NCBI GenBank assembly: GCA_003008705.1
Contig: PDUO01000105.1
Location: 23,903-87,902 of the forward strand
Origin: Pezicula radicicola
Lineage: Eukaryota > Ascomycota > Leotiomycetes > Helotiales > Dermateaceae
Direction of reading: 5' to 3'
DNA length: 64,000 nt
The notes under the pieces are model-generated. The model saw only the letters and a list, made by a program, of their open reading frames with translations. It was not told the DNA's origin and searched no databases. The stretch's first letter is position 1. The number at the start of each line of letters is the position of its first letter. The position numbers and the translations under genes are program-made. This document shows, one piece after another, positions 33,421-45,700 of the stretch.

Positions 33421-34658
33421 GAGCGACTAAACCCTAAGATTATTGAAATGCGACACCGAAGATAAAATACGACACCCAAGGTGGACTGGCCAATACTTGC
33501 AACAATAGTTCCTTAGCTTTCGCCAATTGCCCGTCAAGATAAATTGATACAAGATTACTTACGCTGGTCAAGGTATAACAATATTCTAGGCCGAGGATCA
33601 TTTTGTACAATTTCATTACCTGTAGACCTAGCTCCTCTGCCTCAGTTCGTTGACCTTAGCTATAGTATATTAATAATAGATAAGCCAAACTCGTTAGAGG
33701 TAATAAATGATCCAGTCCTAATAGGACTTTCCGAGCTTCAACTACTTATAACTAGATTATATTGGCCTTATCCTATCGGCCTAGGTAGTAGTAGCTAGCC
33801 CTAAGGTTACTTATACTACTTAACGTATATAGATGAACTTTTCCTAGAACCCTAATAAGAATATTCATTACCTAGACTAGTAACTATACGGCTTCTTAAT
33901 ACCGTCTCTAATTATTGTATATATATACTAGATTATCTATACTTAGTAGAGTATCAAGATGCTTAACGCCGAGTACCGTCTTGTGTACAATAATTGTCTA
34001 CTTATCAAGCTCTTTGACCTGCTTCCACTAACCTTAGTAGTTGCATAGATATACTAGATTTCTCATACCAACGAGAGTGTCAGGGTATTCAACGCCGAGA
34101 ACGCGCTCGAAGGTTATGGAGAGGGTGAAGGTTTTGGGGGATCTTGCCTACGATAGACGAGCTAAATATATAACAGGAAAGAAGCAAGGAGATTAGGGGG
34201 CCTACTTTGTTCTTTCTAGAGCTTGAGTTGGAAGTAGTTGGGAACGACGAGACCTCGGTCTTCTCTTCCTCTTTGGTGGCTTAGGAACTAGCAATTTGCC
34301 TTTCCTGTGTAGTGTCCGAAAATCCAACAGGAGGAGGGAGAACCCTACGTGTTTCTGGAGAGGATACGTGGCACAAGCCTAGCACTTCTTTTCGCTTCGG
34401 TGATTTATTGGCTTGGAAGTAGTTGGTAATAACGAAACCTGTGCAAGGGAGTCGAGACGTATGGGGAAATCTGGACGCAGATACAGGGGAGTCTGGACGC
34501 AGACACACCCTGCCCTGAACTGCTTCATTGTAGCGCTTGGCTCATCAGAACTACGAAGAAGGGAAGAGGGTTACAGGGAGTAGAAAGAGAAGCATATAGA
34601 CATTATCTATTCAAGTATATATATATACCGCAACCTTACTCCACGTGTAATGTGCGCG
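33421..34658. other. No gene recognised
   Basis: Short frames such as 33544-33798 (plus) and 34281-34508 (minus) lack family motifs. Stretches near 33660-33960 are AT-rich with many tag/taa codons, consistent with RIP-type decay of an unidentified sequence. Confidence 0.4.
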
Positions 34659-34706
34659 GGGCTTGGCTTGTATGTGTGTAGACGTGTGTAGCCATGCCCC
34701 GAAGTA
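34655..34706. repeat. Imperfect hairpin
   Basis: The words gcggggcttggct and agccatgccccg, about 20 bp apart, are reverse complements apart from one mismatch and the ends. The loop contains tgtgtgtagacgtgtgta. It may be a terminus of a small mobile element or simply a chance hairpin. Confidence 0.5.
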
Positions 34707-35425
34707 ACAATTTTCTAGAGTAGCAACTTGAAGGATCGATAGGAGGATGTAGTATTTGCGAGGTTCGAAGATGTAGCAACTAGGATACTAAGAGAACGGT
34801 GGTATCTGCGAGGCTGCGAGGTTGGCTTATAGGGCGATCGAAGGAGAGGATAGGATGGGTAGTGTTATTTGCAAACCTTTAGGGCCTGTTAGCTGGCTGA
34901 TAACTTTGAGGGTGTAAGGGGTTTGACAACCTCCTATTGCTAATTGACCTGCTGCAGAGAGACATCCAACCTTCATCATGACCTCCATCTCCATCTCTGG
35001 TTTCTGTGGATCATGACGGCCGATACAGCGTGGAGCATGGAGCGTGGAGTATAGAGGAGTTGCCCTTTGAGAGGGAGAAGAGAAGAGACGTTGAGTGAGG
35101 GTGTGAAGGCGGGAAGTGTTAGTGATAAGAGGGGTTGTATAGTAAAGAGCATAGGTAGGTAGGTATTTTATTGCAATCCGCGATTGTTGGAGAGTGTTGT
35201 GTTAGGTACGCAGTACGCCAATGCGCGAGGTTTGGATGGATGTCTTTCTCGGCTGTAGTTTGTAGAGGACGATGGGAGAGTTGAAGATGCACGCTTCAGC
35301 AGTATTGTCCTCCTTGTTCGTCTTTTGACTAATGCCTTTGTCTGTTCTTCCACCGCTGTAGTGTCTCTGTCTCGAAGCCTCAAGAGCTTTAAATCTTCTC
35401 TAAACCTCCCTCTGCACAATGACAG

Positions 35426-35461
35426 CCTCCTCCTCCTCCTCCTCCTCCTCCTCCTCCTCCT
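35426..35461. repeat. (TCC)n / (GGA)n microsatellite
   Basis: Twelve consecutive tcc-type triplets form a perfect trinucleotide run of about 36 bp. Depending on frame and strand it encodes runs of Glu, Arg or Leu in spurious open frames of 128-200 codons that cross it on both strands. No protein family is recognisable around it. Confidence 0.95.
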
Positions 35462-36314
35462 TATCCCGCTGTCGCAACGTACTCTCGCCAGACAAGTCTC
35501 TACCGTAGCGATGACAGCTTGATGGTTCTGTAAGATGCTTTGTTTGCTTTGAATCTGATATGGCGGCATTCTTAGGGTTCGGTATTCTTGGGGTTCGCGT
35601 TGGCATTCTTGCAATTGTTCTTGATATTCTTGGAGTCGTCGATCGTAGTCTTCTAATTGTATGTTGTCGTGACTTTTCAATTGTTTCTGGCATTTGCATG
35701 CAACGCCTTTGTCCTGTGAGTACAGTACAGTGCTTGTTCCCTTGCTTCGCCCACCCTTCTTCAACTTCAAGCTCCATCTTCTTCATCCATTGCTCGAAAT
35801 TTCTTCTTTTCTGTGTAGAGTGCTGTGATTATTCAGTCTCAACACGTGCATGTTTGTCAAGTTGACGAGGCTGCTGCTTTTTCTTCCCAGCCTGTATATG
35901 ACTTCAACAATAAAACGTGACTTATAGTCTCCCTGTGATTAGCCGCGAAGCGAGCTTCTTTGATATATATCTTCTTCTCTTGCTCTGAAGACAAAACAAT
36001 ACACCTACAAACACACACAAACCTCAATTTTCGACATTGCTATTCAGGGGACAAAGCAGTCGATCTCCTTTGGTTAGCTTATCTCGAGCCAATCACAATA
36101 CACGAATTGTAACGTTTAGCTCTAGTGCCGTTTTTCAAAATGGCAACCATCCTCCACGGTAACTAGCAGCTGCGCCTTCAGAAACAAGAAACAAAAGCTA
36201 ACAACCTACGACAGTCTGCGGCTTTACCAGCAATCGTCCTACCACTTTGTCTCTTGTACAATACCTACCTGATAGTAAGCAATACATCCTTGTTCATCCA
36301 AGCAGTCTACTTAT

Positions 36315-36680
36315 ATGCAAACAGATCAAGTCCAGTCTCAAGACATACAAGTACAAGCCGGCGTCACCCTCATGATGGTCCATGCAGTAGGCCTCCACAA
36401 CGTCAGCCTTGGTCCCTTTCAGATCAAGCGCTTCTATAACTGGCCGGATTTCAATAGCCATAGGCTAGAGACCGCCGTCTGTGCCTGTGTTTGGGCAGGT
36501 GCCACATGCCTATTCGCAGTTGCTGCTAGTGGATTTGCAGTTGCTGCTAGTGGATTCGCAGATGCTGCTGGTGGATTTGCAGTTGCTGCCCGAGAGTTTG
36601 TCTTGGTATACTTTGAATATCGTCGCGGTATTGCAGAAATGTACCTATACCCCGTCCTCAGTGTATCATTAGTATCATAA
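36315..36680 (+). other. Open frame with heptapeptide repeats, function unknown
   Basis: A 121-codon frame begins with a Gln/Val-rich segment (QTDQVQSQDIQVQ) and a hydrophobic stretch. It then passes through three and a half 7-residue repeats of the form AVAASGF and ends after LYPVLSVSLVS. The repeats are encoded by the 21-bp tandem repeat at 36516-36590. Another open frame crosses the same DNA, so coding status is unsure. An upstream ATG at about 36139 with a nearby GTAACT could belong to a 5' exon. I recognise no domain. Confidence 0.3.
36516..36590 (+). repeat. 21-bp tandem repeat, 3.6 copies
   Basis: Copies lie at 36516-36536, 36537-36557 and 36558-36578, with a 12-bp partial copy at 36579-36590. 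The unit starts gcagttgctgctagtgg. The first two copies differ by a single base and the third by about three. The unit length keeps the reading frame. Confidence 0.95.
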
Positions 36681-37624
36681 CTGACAGCTTACAGGAACGC
36701 ATAGGCTTAGTTTATTCGGCGGGGTTTTGGTGTTTTGGGTTATTCACTGGTGGTGCATTTTAATGGGGTTTCTATTTTCTGGTGCAAAGGAGTAAGAACA
36801 TTTTTCTAGTTTAGGACTAGAAAGTTGTAATTGCGAAGCATTGCATATTAAGAGATACCACTTCTCCCTTCTTACTTCTTTTAATTCCAGCGAATGCTAG
36901 TTTTACTTTCACCGCCCACGAAAAATCATTTAATAGGCCTCAAAAAAGCCGTTGAATAGTTATTCCGGCCGGAGTGATTTAATTGGATATAATTCCACCA
37001 AGCGCCTTGGCAGCGGCCGCCGGCAGAAATATTTCCCGCTTCCGATTTCGACGATTTCGACGATTTCCTCCGCCCGGTTAAAATAATCAATCTATTTCAT
37101 AGCCCGAATCGAACCACCATATAGCCTATAAGACGTCGATTTCAGAGCCCATATCAAGCCTATAGCAAGTACCACTAATATGGGCTCCGAAATCGAACTA
37201 TATGGGCATGGCAAGTGCCAGTAATATGGGCTCCAGCCTCTCAACTAGATCAATAGTAGACAGCACCAGCAGAGATCCACCAGATCTATTTTGTGAAGTT
37301 AGCAACTTAACTACCGACATCTGTAGATCCTTAGGCAGAAAGATTCTCAGGTATGAAGACCCTTAGGCAGAAATTTTCAGCTCACGTGTTTCCCTTTCCA
37401 GGATGGAGTCAATGTAAGATCTTAAATGGCAAGACCCGAACATGGGCTAAGTGCACCCAATATAGTTTTATGCGATTGGCTGATTAGTTGCTCAGCCCTT
37501 GTTCCTCATCTGAACCGTCCTTCTGGCTCGAGCTTCGCAACTGCAGTGCGCTGCTCTACTTCTGCACCCCGTGTAGTCAGTCAGGCAAAAGAGTGTAGTA
37601 GCACTCATCATATCGTCTCCCACG
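36681..37624. other. Non-coding stretch upstream of the cluster
   Basis: No credible gene. It contains the inverted repeat at 37137-37195 and a second, direct repetition of taatatgggctcc at about 37177 and 37222. A short frame at 37426-37650 leads into the acyltransferase start and may be 5' leader sequence. Confidence 0.45.
37137..37195. repeat. 18-bp inverted repeat
   Basis: The arm at 37137-37154 (cgatttcagagcccatat) is the reverse complement of 37178-37195 with one mismatch, with a 23-bp spacer. A third related word, atatgggctcc, follows at about 37224. It lies about 430 bp upstream of the acyltransferase start and could be a small element end. Confidence 0.75.
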
Positions 37625-38542
37625 ATGAAACCCAGGGGCATTGTCCTTAATCCCATGGACAATATCATGCCCAGGTTTTACGTAAACTTTATCCTCACAT
37701 TTGGCCTAAATCCAGGTGTCAAGTTCTCTGAGGTATACAGCTTGCTACAAGCCAGTCTTCACACTGCAGGTGAAGAGCTTCCAGTCTTTCGGAGATGCGT
37801 CTTTTCCATCCCCCCCAGTATCAAAAATCCAAACCCTGGCCGACTCGAGGCGCGGGAGCATCCTGACTGGACGCCCCAAGTCATCTTCAACGACCTCTTA
37901 GCGTCATGGCCGGACTACGACGACCTCATGGACGAGGGTCTCCCTCAAGACACACTTGACGGCGCGCAGCTCGTGCCATCTGTCCACGCGAAATGGGATC
38001 TCGGTGGCGAAGGTGTCTCTGGATGCATCGTACAGGCCAACTTCATCAATGGCGGCCTCCTGGTGTCGGTATGCCTCTTCCACTCGCTCGTCGATGGCAT
38101 GAGCGGTTCACTGCTACTAAAAATGTTGGCGAAACATATGCGTTTACACCAGAATGACGACAGCGGTAATGCTGGTTTGACCATCACTTCGGACTGCTGC
38201 GACTATGAACTCGTCCCAAAGGCATGGGCGGCGGGGGGGAATAAGCTGCCATCGCCGGAGGAGTTTGCGAACAGCAAAGACGACGCCTGGCGTCTGTTGG
38301 GCATGCTGCCACCATTAACGCCGGAAGAGCTCGCAGCATCGTCAACATTCAGCCTTGACCCCGAAAAAGCGCCGCCACCACCGCAGATGACGACCACGAT
38401 CTTCTACGTCTCCGCAGCAGCGTTTACCAAACTAACCGCCCTGGCAACGGAATCCGCAGACGGTAGCGTTGCCAATAGTACCGCTTCCAGTGAAAATTCT
38501 CCATGCCACCACGGCCGAGCGGGGGTTTTGAGGTGTTGCTGA
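37625..38542 (+). pseudogene. BAHD/trichothecene 3-O-acetyltransferase-like acyltransferase, C-terminally lost
   Basis: The ATG at 37625 gives the typical opening (LNPMDNIMPRFYVNF) of fungal HxxxD acyltransferases, cytosolic enzymes that move an acyl group from CoA or a carrier onto a hydroxyl. The active-site motif is present as FHSLVDGMSG (His and Asp kept) at about 38090-38120. The protein is about 305 residues against some 450-500 usual. After VSAAAFTKLTALA (about 38440) the frame degenerates and stops at 38540, so the second half with the DFGWG-type motif is gone. No introns are seen. Neighbours are a P450 and the terpene cyclase. In the cluster its likely job was esterification of a sesquiterpene alcohol, possibly with the polyketide acid. 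Confidence 0.72.
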
Positions 38543-38927
38543 GTCTAAAAAAGGAGGAGATGGAAGTTTTGGAAAAAGATATTGAGTTTGCGCAGTTTGC
38601 GCAGGTCTTGTGTCATTAGAGTAAAGTTGGAGCTCTACGGCTGGAACTTACTTGCTTTCATACACTTGCATGGTTGCAGCTCGGCGTCTACAATACAAAA
38701 TAGGGAGCTTCGCACCGCTGCTAACTGCATCTGACAAGTGGTCCTCCCAAGTGAAGTTGATGCTACTTTGTAACATCGTAAAGGTACGAAATGTCACGTT
38801 ATAATGCTCCGTACTTCGTGAGGTTTTCTCGAACCTCACAGCCTATAACCTTAGCCTTTTTCGTAGCTGTCTAAGTCAATAAACCTGAATTTTACAAGTT
38901 TGAAGGTACCCGGCATTCTGACACCAG

Positions 38928-40435
38928 CTATACCTTACCCGCAGACTTCCACCCACCAAACTTTCTCCGAATCCTCATCGGAGTCTTCTCAGCCGGTTGC
39001 TGTACACCCATGCCATAAATTTTCTCATTCATCGGCGGTGCCTTGCCTGAGATAACCTCTAAGTCGTAGTAGTGTACAAACACGGTGGCACTTCCCATCA
39101 TCTCCTGCTTGGCGAAGTGTCTTCCGGGACACATCAACGCACCACCGCCATACAGTACCCAGATACCCTCGAGATGTTCAGTCGAGAAGCGCATCTTACA
39201 CTTCTTTTCCGCTGGCACTGTCTTGTCTACCTCTCTGCCCGTTACCTCGACAGGCTTTGACGAATTGTCCTCATCCGGGACCAAGAATCGCTCGGCCCAG
39301 AACTCTTCGATTGGTGCCTTTCCGCCATCTGTGTACGGCTCCCACGCCTTTGGATGGCATCCAATGTACGCACTTGACAGCGTCATATAAGCGCCCTTTT
39401 TTTAATGTCCACTGCCCAATCCGGTGATCTTTGTGGTCGGCGCAACGGTTGAGCAGCAACGAGATGCGCATGCGCAGCACCTCAGCATAGACGCTCTGCG
39501 CCAGGGGCGACGTGAGCACGGGAGACAGGTCGAACACGGCAGGCGTACCTGTGGAGGCAGGAGTTTGCACAGCACTTTCTAGCTCCGGCAGGACGCGCGA
39601 CAGGAGAGCCGGGTCACGGTAAACCTCGACAAGATACCAGAATGCCATTGGGATGGCATTGGCGTTGGCACTAGGTGTTGGTCAGCACAGAAAACTGGAG
39701 AGATAGGATTGGAAACACACTCACGCGATTGTCAAAGCCAGATCTGAGGATTGAGGTAAAGCGCACGGCCAAACCGCGCAGCATGTCGCCAGTGAGATAC
39801 TTGGCACTGTCGGCGTGCTGATTAGCCCAGATGCGCTGGTGGCTAGGGATGGATGTGCCTGGTACGGGCTTGGCCTCGATGCCCGAATTGTCGCCGAAGT
39901 ACATAGCTGCACGCGGCTGTTAGTGCATGATTTGCCTTCCACAGAGGATTTCCCGCAGAAATATACGCATCACGTTTGAGGGCGTGCCGAATACATCACG
40001 TATCAACTCGGCCATGACCTTCTTGTTGCTGAGGAAGCGGGTGGCTTTGAGGAGCGGGCCAAAGTGCTCGGGCTGCGTGATGAGGTAGCCCTTGAAGGAA
40101 GCTAACTTCACCGAATATGGGGTATTGTCACCCCATTTTCGTCTAGATCGTCCTGTCAATACTTGTAAAGCCTTGGAGCGTCATAAAAACAGTACTTACA
40201 AAGTTTTGTCAATGAAGCCTTTTGTGTCCCTTACGAATGGGATGGTACTGCCCAGCACGGGAAAGAAATATGGTATAATAGGTGGCTCCTGTCCATCTTT
40301 GGTACTGTATTTAGTCCGCAGGTATGAGAGGATGGTGACAATGTAAGTTGTGGCGGCGAACAAGATTAATGCCACTAGCAGGCTGATCACCCACTGGTTG
40401 TGCGCCTGGTCGAGGATTTCCTAAATCATGCCCAT
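38928..40435 (-). pseudogene. Cytochrome P450 (P450-A), broken
   Basis: The gene runs leftward from the ATG at 40433-40435, where codon five is TAG (40421-40423, Gln or Trp expected). A membrane anchor (ISLLVALILFAATTYIV) and a Pro-rich hinge (PPIIPYFFPVLG) come next, then an intron near 40155-40200. Middle fragments follow with further introns and frame changes (near 39905-39930 and 39665-39725). EVLRMRISLLLNR at about 39470 is the ExxR helix. The haem ligand loop YGGGALMCPGRHFAKQE lies near 39100-39150. Family resemblance is to CYP7/CYP8-like fungal P450s with the CPGRxFA signature. A frame change near 39390-39400 separates the ExxR part from the haem part. Divergent from the terpene cyclase 0.5 kb away, so probably an early oxidase of its product. 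Confidence 0.78.
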
Positions 40436-40946
40436 ATTGCGATCACATGATAAAGCAACACAGTCTTCAGCAGCGCTGTATATTGCGTACTATTCGAACG
40501 AGAGCCTTCAAATGGTAGTAATATAATTTGTAGGGATTCAGTACAGGATATTCTTGACTGCAACGTTTATGAGTATCAAAGTGCTGACATACAGCATCTG
40601 GAAATTGCCGCATCTGGCAATTGCTGAGCGACCTGTCCCATTGGTAAGGTAGGCTCCGAAGCTGCCCACAGTCAGTATAAAGTGGCTAGTGGGGATTAGG
40701 TGAGAGCGACGCTTACGAACGATAACTCCTTTTCTGCAACAGAAACCGTGGTCCGTGGAGAGGTGACAATATCAGCAGGCTCGGCATGCTGGCCCCTCGA
40801 TTCGAAACTTGTATGTTCAAGACCCATATATGAACACTGGCTCTCTTACATGAACTTGGTGCCTCTCAAACTACCTATATTATAGTCTGACACTGACTCT
40901 TCCCTTTTTGGATCTTGAGCCTTCGTTTTCAACAACACAATTAAAG
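40436..40946. promoter_or_regulatory. Divergent promoter of P450-A and the terpene cyclase
   Basis: Roughly 510 bp separate the two start codons. A TATAAA word lies at 40676-40681 and an inverted CCAAT-type word (cccattgg) near 40637. I see no match to the TCGGCCGA palindromes found near two other cluster promoters. The head-to-head layout implies co-regulation. Confidence 0.45.
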
Positions 40947-42091
40947 ATGACTACCAAAGTCTTGAATATAACTGAAGCCCAAACTGGGCACGCGGTCTCC
41001 GCGTCACATAACGCCCAGGCACCTGCTCCTGCTCCTGCTCTTCAGGTCTCGACTCCCTTCGATATTCCGCCCTCCCATTTCCAACCACAATGTCATCCGC
41101 TGGAGAAGCAGGTGACAAAGGAGGTGAATGGGTACTTTCTTGAACATTGGCCCTTGCCAACAGAGAAGAGTCGGAAGAAGTTTGTCAATGCCGGCTTCTC
41201 TAATGTGACATGCTGGTACTTTCCTAAGGCTTTAGATGACCGCATTCATTTTGCCTGCCGTCTTCTAACCATTCTCTTCTTGATCGACGGTTTGGCTTTC
41301 CGATGCCACATTCTAGGCTAATACTAACAGAGCTGCAGACTTGCTCGAGCATATGTCCCTCGCAGACGGCGAGGCCTATAACAACAAGTTAATGCCTATC
41401 GCTCGAGGCGATGTGCTTCCCGATCGGTCCGTTCCGGTCGAATACATAACGTACGACCTATGGGAGAGCATGCGCGCACATGATTTGGAGATGGCCAATG
41501 AAATCTTGGAGCCCGTGTTCACCTTCATGCGTGCCCAAACGGACTCATCGCGGCTGAGAAACATGGACCTGAAAGAATACTTTGACTACCGAGAGCGGGA
41601 CGTCGGCAAGGGGTACGTCGCTTCTCTCATCTCCGTACCCAAAAGACCACTAGTCGGGCTAACACTTGAACTCCAGCCTCCTTGCCGCCCTAATGCGTTT
41701 CTGCATGGGCATATAACTTACCCCAGAGGATCTAGCCCTTGCACGACCCGTCGACATGAACTGCAGTAAGTATCTTGCTGTAGTGAACGATATCTGGAGT
41801 TACGAGAAGGAGCTGATCGCTTCTAAGACGCTGCACGAAGAGGGAGGCGTGCTGTGCACAGCCGTGGCCATCTTCGCAGACGGGGCCGAGGTGTCAGCGA
41901 TAGCGGCGAAGCGGGTGTTGTACTTGTTGTGTCGCGAGTGGGAGTCACGCCACGATGAATTAACGGCCGAGGTCCTGGCGAAGCAGGACACTCTCGATAT
42001 AAGGGCCTACCTGAAGGGCCTCGAGCATCAGATGAGCGGGAACGAGATCTGGAGTCGTACGACCCTGCGGTACTTGGCTCCGACGGAGTGA
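40947..42091 (+). pseudogene. Aristolochene-synthase-like sesquiterpene cyclase with one nonsense codon
   Basis: Class I terpene synthases of this group turn farnesyl diphosphate into a bicyclic eremophilane-type hydrocarbon in the cytosol. Exons: 40947-41289, 41339-41612, 41677-42091, with GT-AG introns of 49 and 64 bp. Landmarks: YPKALDD-type stretch (WYFPKALDDRIHFACRLL), an aspartate-rich DDLLE motif completed across intron 1, LMPIARGDVLPDR, YDLWESMRAHD, RERDVGKG, then DMNCSK and the second metal motif NDIWSYEKE, and the ending MSGNEIWSRTTLRYLAP. The only break I can see is TAA at 41714-41716, in a position compatible with CAA to TAA. Length (about 340 residues) is normal for the group. 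Product specificity inside the family cannot be read from the sequence. Confidence 0.85.
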
Positions 42092-42752
42092 TGGATTGAC
42101 TTGCGGGCTTGCTTAGGTAGATTTAGAGTTTTCTAGAATTTGCACACTCTTTTATCTGATCAGTTTTTATGCTCAGTGCAACGATCCGTTTACATGTGTC
42201 GCTTTGTGAGCTGTTCGTCGGTTGGTAAGTTATTGTGTGATCAATTAAGTTAAATAGCGACTTCGAGTTTAGCCGATTAAGTTGAGAATCGAAATGAAAC
42301 TTTGCGAATATGATATACCTGCAGAAACTATAGAACTTGCAGTATTCGTTTGAAAGAGGTGGTATCTAAATACTTATAGGCCAGTTGTTCAGAGGTGGTA
42401 GAAATAATACTATTCTTAATAGAGGGGTAGATCGAACGCTGATGCTCCGGGGAGTTAGTATCAAAGATTAGTGTCTGTAGAATGCTTATCTTTTCGTTCA
42501 ATGAAAGTCTTGATCGTACCGTATGTGACATCCCTAAATTAATATAATTATTATTAAGGAGCCTCCCGTCGCTTATTAGTGTCACGGGATGTGCATGCCG
42601 AATGCGGGCTAGCGCATCCTATACTTCAACCTCATCTCCTACCTTTACTACACCTCAATCTTCTTATTAAACTATAACACAGCTTGAAGCTCTTGCCTTT
42701 AGTGCAACATATAATTCGCGAAAGAGTAATCTATTGGTCTACTACAGTATTC
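42092..42752. other. Intergenic, convergent 3' ends
   Basis: Terpene cyclase and PKS end towards each other across about 660 bp. Short minus-strand frames (42328-42585) have no recognisable motif. Terminators of both genes must lie here, but I cannot pinpoint them. Confidence 0.5.
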
Positions 42753-45700
42753 TTAAACGACGAGAGCAGCCCTACTCCTCTTGGCAATGCTGTTTGCCAG
42801 TTCTCTTAACGAGGACGCACGTAAAAGATCAAAAATGGACATTTCACACTGTGTTGTCGGTACAAGCCAGTTCCGCAGCTCGACGGCAACCAGGGAATCA
42901 ACACCGTACCGGGAGAGTGGTTGAACGGCGTCGATTTCCTGTTCCAGGATCATAAACATTTCCGCCATCTTTGCGATGACAGCTTTCTCGACCATGTCGC
43001 CCGCCTGCTCCACACTGCTCGCACTCCTCAGGTTCTCCTTTAATCCCGTGCTTGCGTTAGCCGACCCGCCAGTCTTGGTACCTGATGCGCTGCCCCTTGC
43101 TGTGTCGTCGTCCAAAAGCGCCGCGAAGCGCCGTTCTCTGCCCCAGCCTTGTTTGCGCACCGCACTGCTCGCCAGGCCGCTGATTATTTGGGCCGTGCGT
43201 GGCGTGCGGATGAGCCTCCTTACGCAGTAATCCAGCAGCTGGAGGACGTCTTGTGCAGCGAGAGGGCGATGGCCGCTGGCAAGTAATCTGTTTGCCACGC
43301 CGGCCTCGTTCTCGGCCACATAGCCGATAGCGTCGACCATGCCCAAGTCGATTGTGATGTATGGCAGGCCCGCAGCGGCGCGGTGGCGCGCGATGGCGTC
43401 TTGAAACGTGCCACCTGCAGTGTAGTTGGCCTAGGACGCTGAGCCGATGATGCCAAAAGCCGACGATAAGATGACGAAGAAGTCAAGGTCCTTCGCCCCA
43501 GGAAACAGCGCATCAAGATGTTGCGTTGCGGCCACCTTAGCAGCGAGTGCGTCAGCCCATTTCTTAAGAGTCATGCGCTCGAAGATTGAGTCAGCAAGCA
43601 CCATGCCACCGTGGATGATACCACGGACGGGAGGCATGCTCTTGGCGCACTCGGCGAGAACAGACTTGAGACTGGTTATGTCGGCAGCGTTGCAGTTCTT
43701 TATCGCGATATTAGCACCCCTAGCGGCGAGCTCCTCTCCGAGGGAGGCAGAATGGGGGCCGCTTTCAGCGTTTCGTGAAAGCAGGATGAGGTGCTTCGCA
43801 CCGTGATCAACAATCCAGCGAGCATACGTTCGTCCGATACCGCCGAGACCGCCGACAACAAGGTAGGAGGCTTCAGTGGATAGTTTTGCAGCTTCTGTAA
43901 AAGGCAGAGCCTGGATAAAGTATTAGCAATAAACAAGAGAAAGTCAATCACGCAGGTACTAACCTTTACCATGTTATTCGCGCTAGGCGTAACAACAATT
44001 TTGCCAATGTGCTTCCCGGCTTGCATTGTCTAGAAGGCGCGTGCAATTTCAGAAATCAGATACACAGCCACGGGCGAAATATTTAGGATAGCTTTGGTCC
44101 TTAATAGATCCATAACGGCGAGAAGCACTCGCTAAACGACGTGGCCTCTCGTGTCACATAACTGGACGAGATCAACGGCGCTGAAACTGACTGCCTTCCG
44201 GAATGGACGCATCTCCAGAGCCTTGTTATCATGGATGTCCTTCTTCCCGATTTCGATAAAACGACCATGTTGTGCGACGATGTTCCACGTTGCGTTTAGC
44301 AGTGGACCAGCAAGCGAGTTGATAACAACGTCCACGCCCTACTGATTCGTTGCAGCTAGCACGCCAGGGACGAATGTTTCGTCACGGCTTAAGAAGATGT
44401 ACTTATCGGGAATGCCTTACGTCTTTGTCAAGAACGCCCGCTTCTCTAGTGTACCTACCGTGGCGAGGACCTTAATTCCCTTCCTCTGCGCTAGGATAAT
44501 ACACGCCTGCCCGACACCCCTAGCAGCGGCATGTACAAGCATAGTATCGCCTTCTTCTAAACGGCCAGCTTCGAACATAGAGTAGTAAGCTATTGCAAAT
44601 ACGGCCATCACGAATATAACGTAGCAGTAGAATCTGGCCCTCGCGCTCGGCAAACTCAAAGTCCTAAGGCGGGTCATTTGTGTTTTTGAACACGTTGGCG
44701 AACACTTTGGCAATAACCATTTAGCAATCAAGATCCCACTTAGGTCGGGATGAGTCTAGATCTAGCAACACAAAACGCTTGCTTAGATCTTTAACGTAAC
44801 AAGTCCGGAGAAAGCCTTTATACAGTGCATTCTCAGGAACCAGGGAGTCAATAGACAAACCTGCAGTCACCCATAGAAGGCCCTTGCTACGGGTAGCTAA
44901 TGTCTTAATGGAGTCGAAGTTGGACTCGTCGAGCTTCTGTAGCGTCCCATCTAAGCCTAAAAGGAAGATGCACAGCTCATCTTCGATGTTAAGTTTGTTG
45001 AGATCCGTTAGTTTCGGCGTACTGCCCGTGACACGCTCGATATTTTTAGCCAGGCCTTATAGCCAATTCATCGAAGGTTGTTGGGTTTTGTTGTACACAA
45101 GAGTCACCGTAGTATCATAACTTGGGGACTCCTAGGGAATTGCGGTTGATAATATGATACTTATAACTCGGTGCTTTTCATCCTTACAATCCTAGATATC
45201 CAAGTCAATACCCGTGAATCCAGCCCCTTTTAGGATAGGTTCCCAGGCCTGCAACGACATGTTAGGGCTGTACTGTCGTTCTGGCTCTTCGCTGAGCCAC
45301 CATCCCGGTAAAGTGCCGAAGATCAAGTAGCCGTCGACCGTGTCCCTGGTTGTCTCGACCAAAAGGAGCTTGCTACCATCTTTAAGCAGATTGCGCACGT
45401 TGTACATTGTAACAGATATACTCTTCGTCGCATAAAGGACTTGAGCAGTAATGATAAGGTCGTACTTCTCGGTGAATCCTTGCTCCACGGGATCGTTCTT
45501 AATGTTAAGCGACTAGTAGCTTACTAGGTCACCCCATGCCGCGAAGCGTTCTCTGCCCGCCTAAAAGAAGCCCGACGAGATGTCCGTAAAAGTATAGTAA
45601 TCGAAGCTAGTAGGAGTAATACCGTCGCCTCCGAGTGCAGCTAAAACAGGCCTAGTACAGCCTCCAGTCCCCGCACCAATCTCGAGGATACGCGTGTAAA

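Noticed and set aside
35168..35786. Two long minus-strand open frames rich in Arg or Glu
   Set aside because: Their length comes from the trinucleotide microsatellite at 35426-35461, which cannot create stops. Sequence on either side has no protein-like conservation or motif.
40947..42091. Assigning the cluster to PR-toxin biosynthesis because of the aristolochene-synthase-like cyclase
   Set aside because: The rest of the gene set (HR-PKS with a methyltransferase, AflR-like regulator) does not match my knowledge of that cluster, and the cyclase group serves many pathways.
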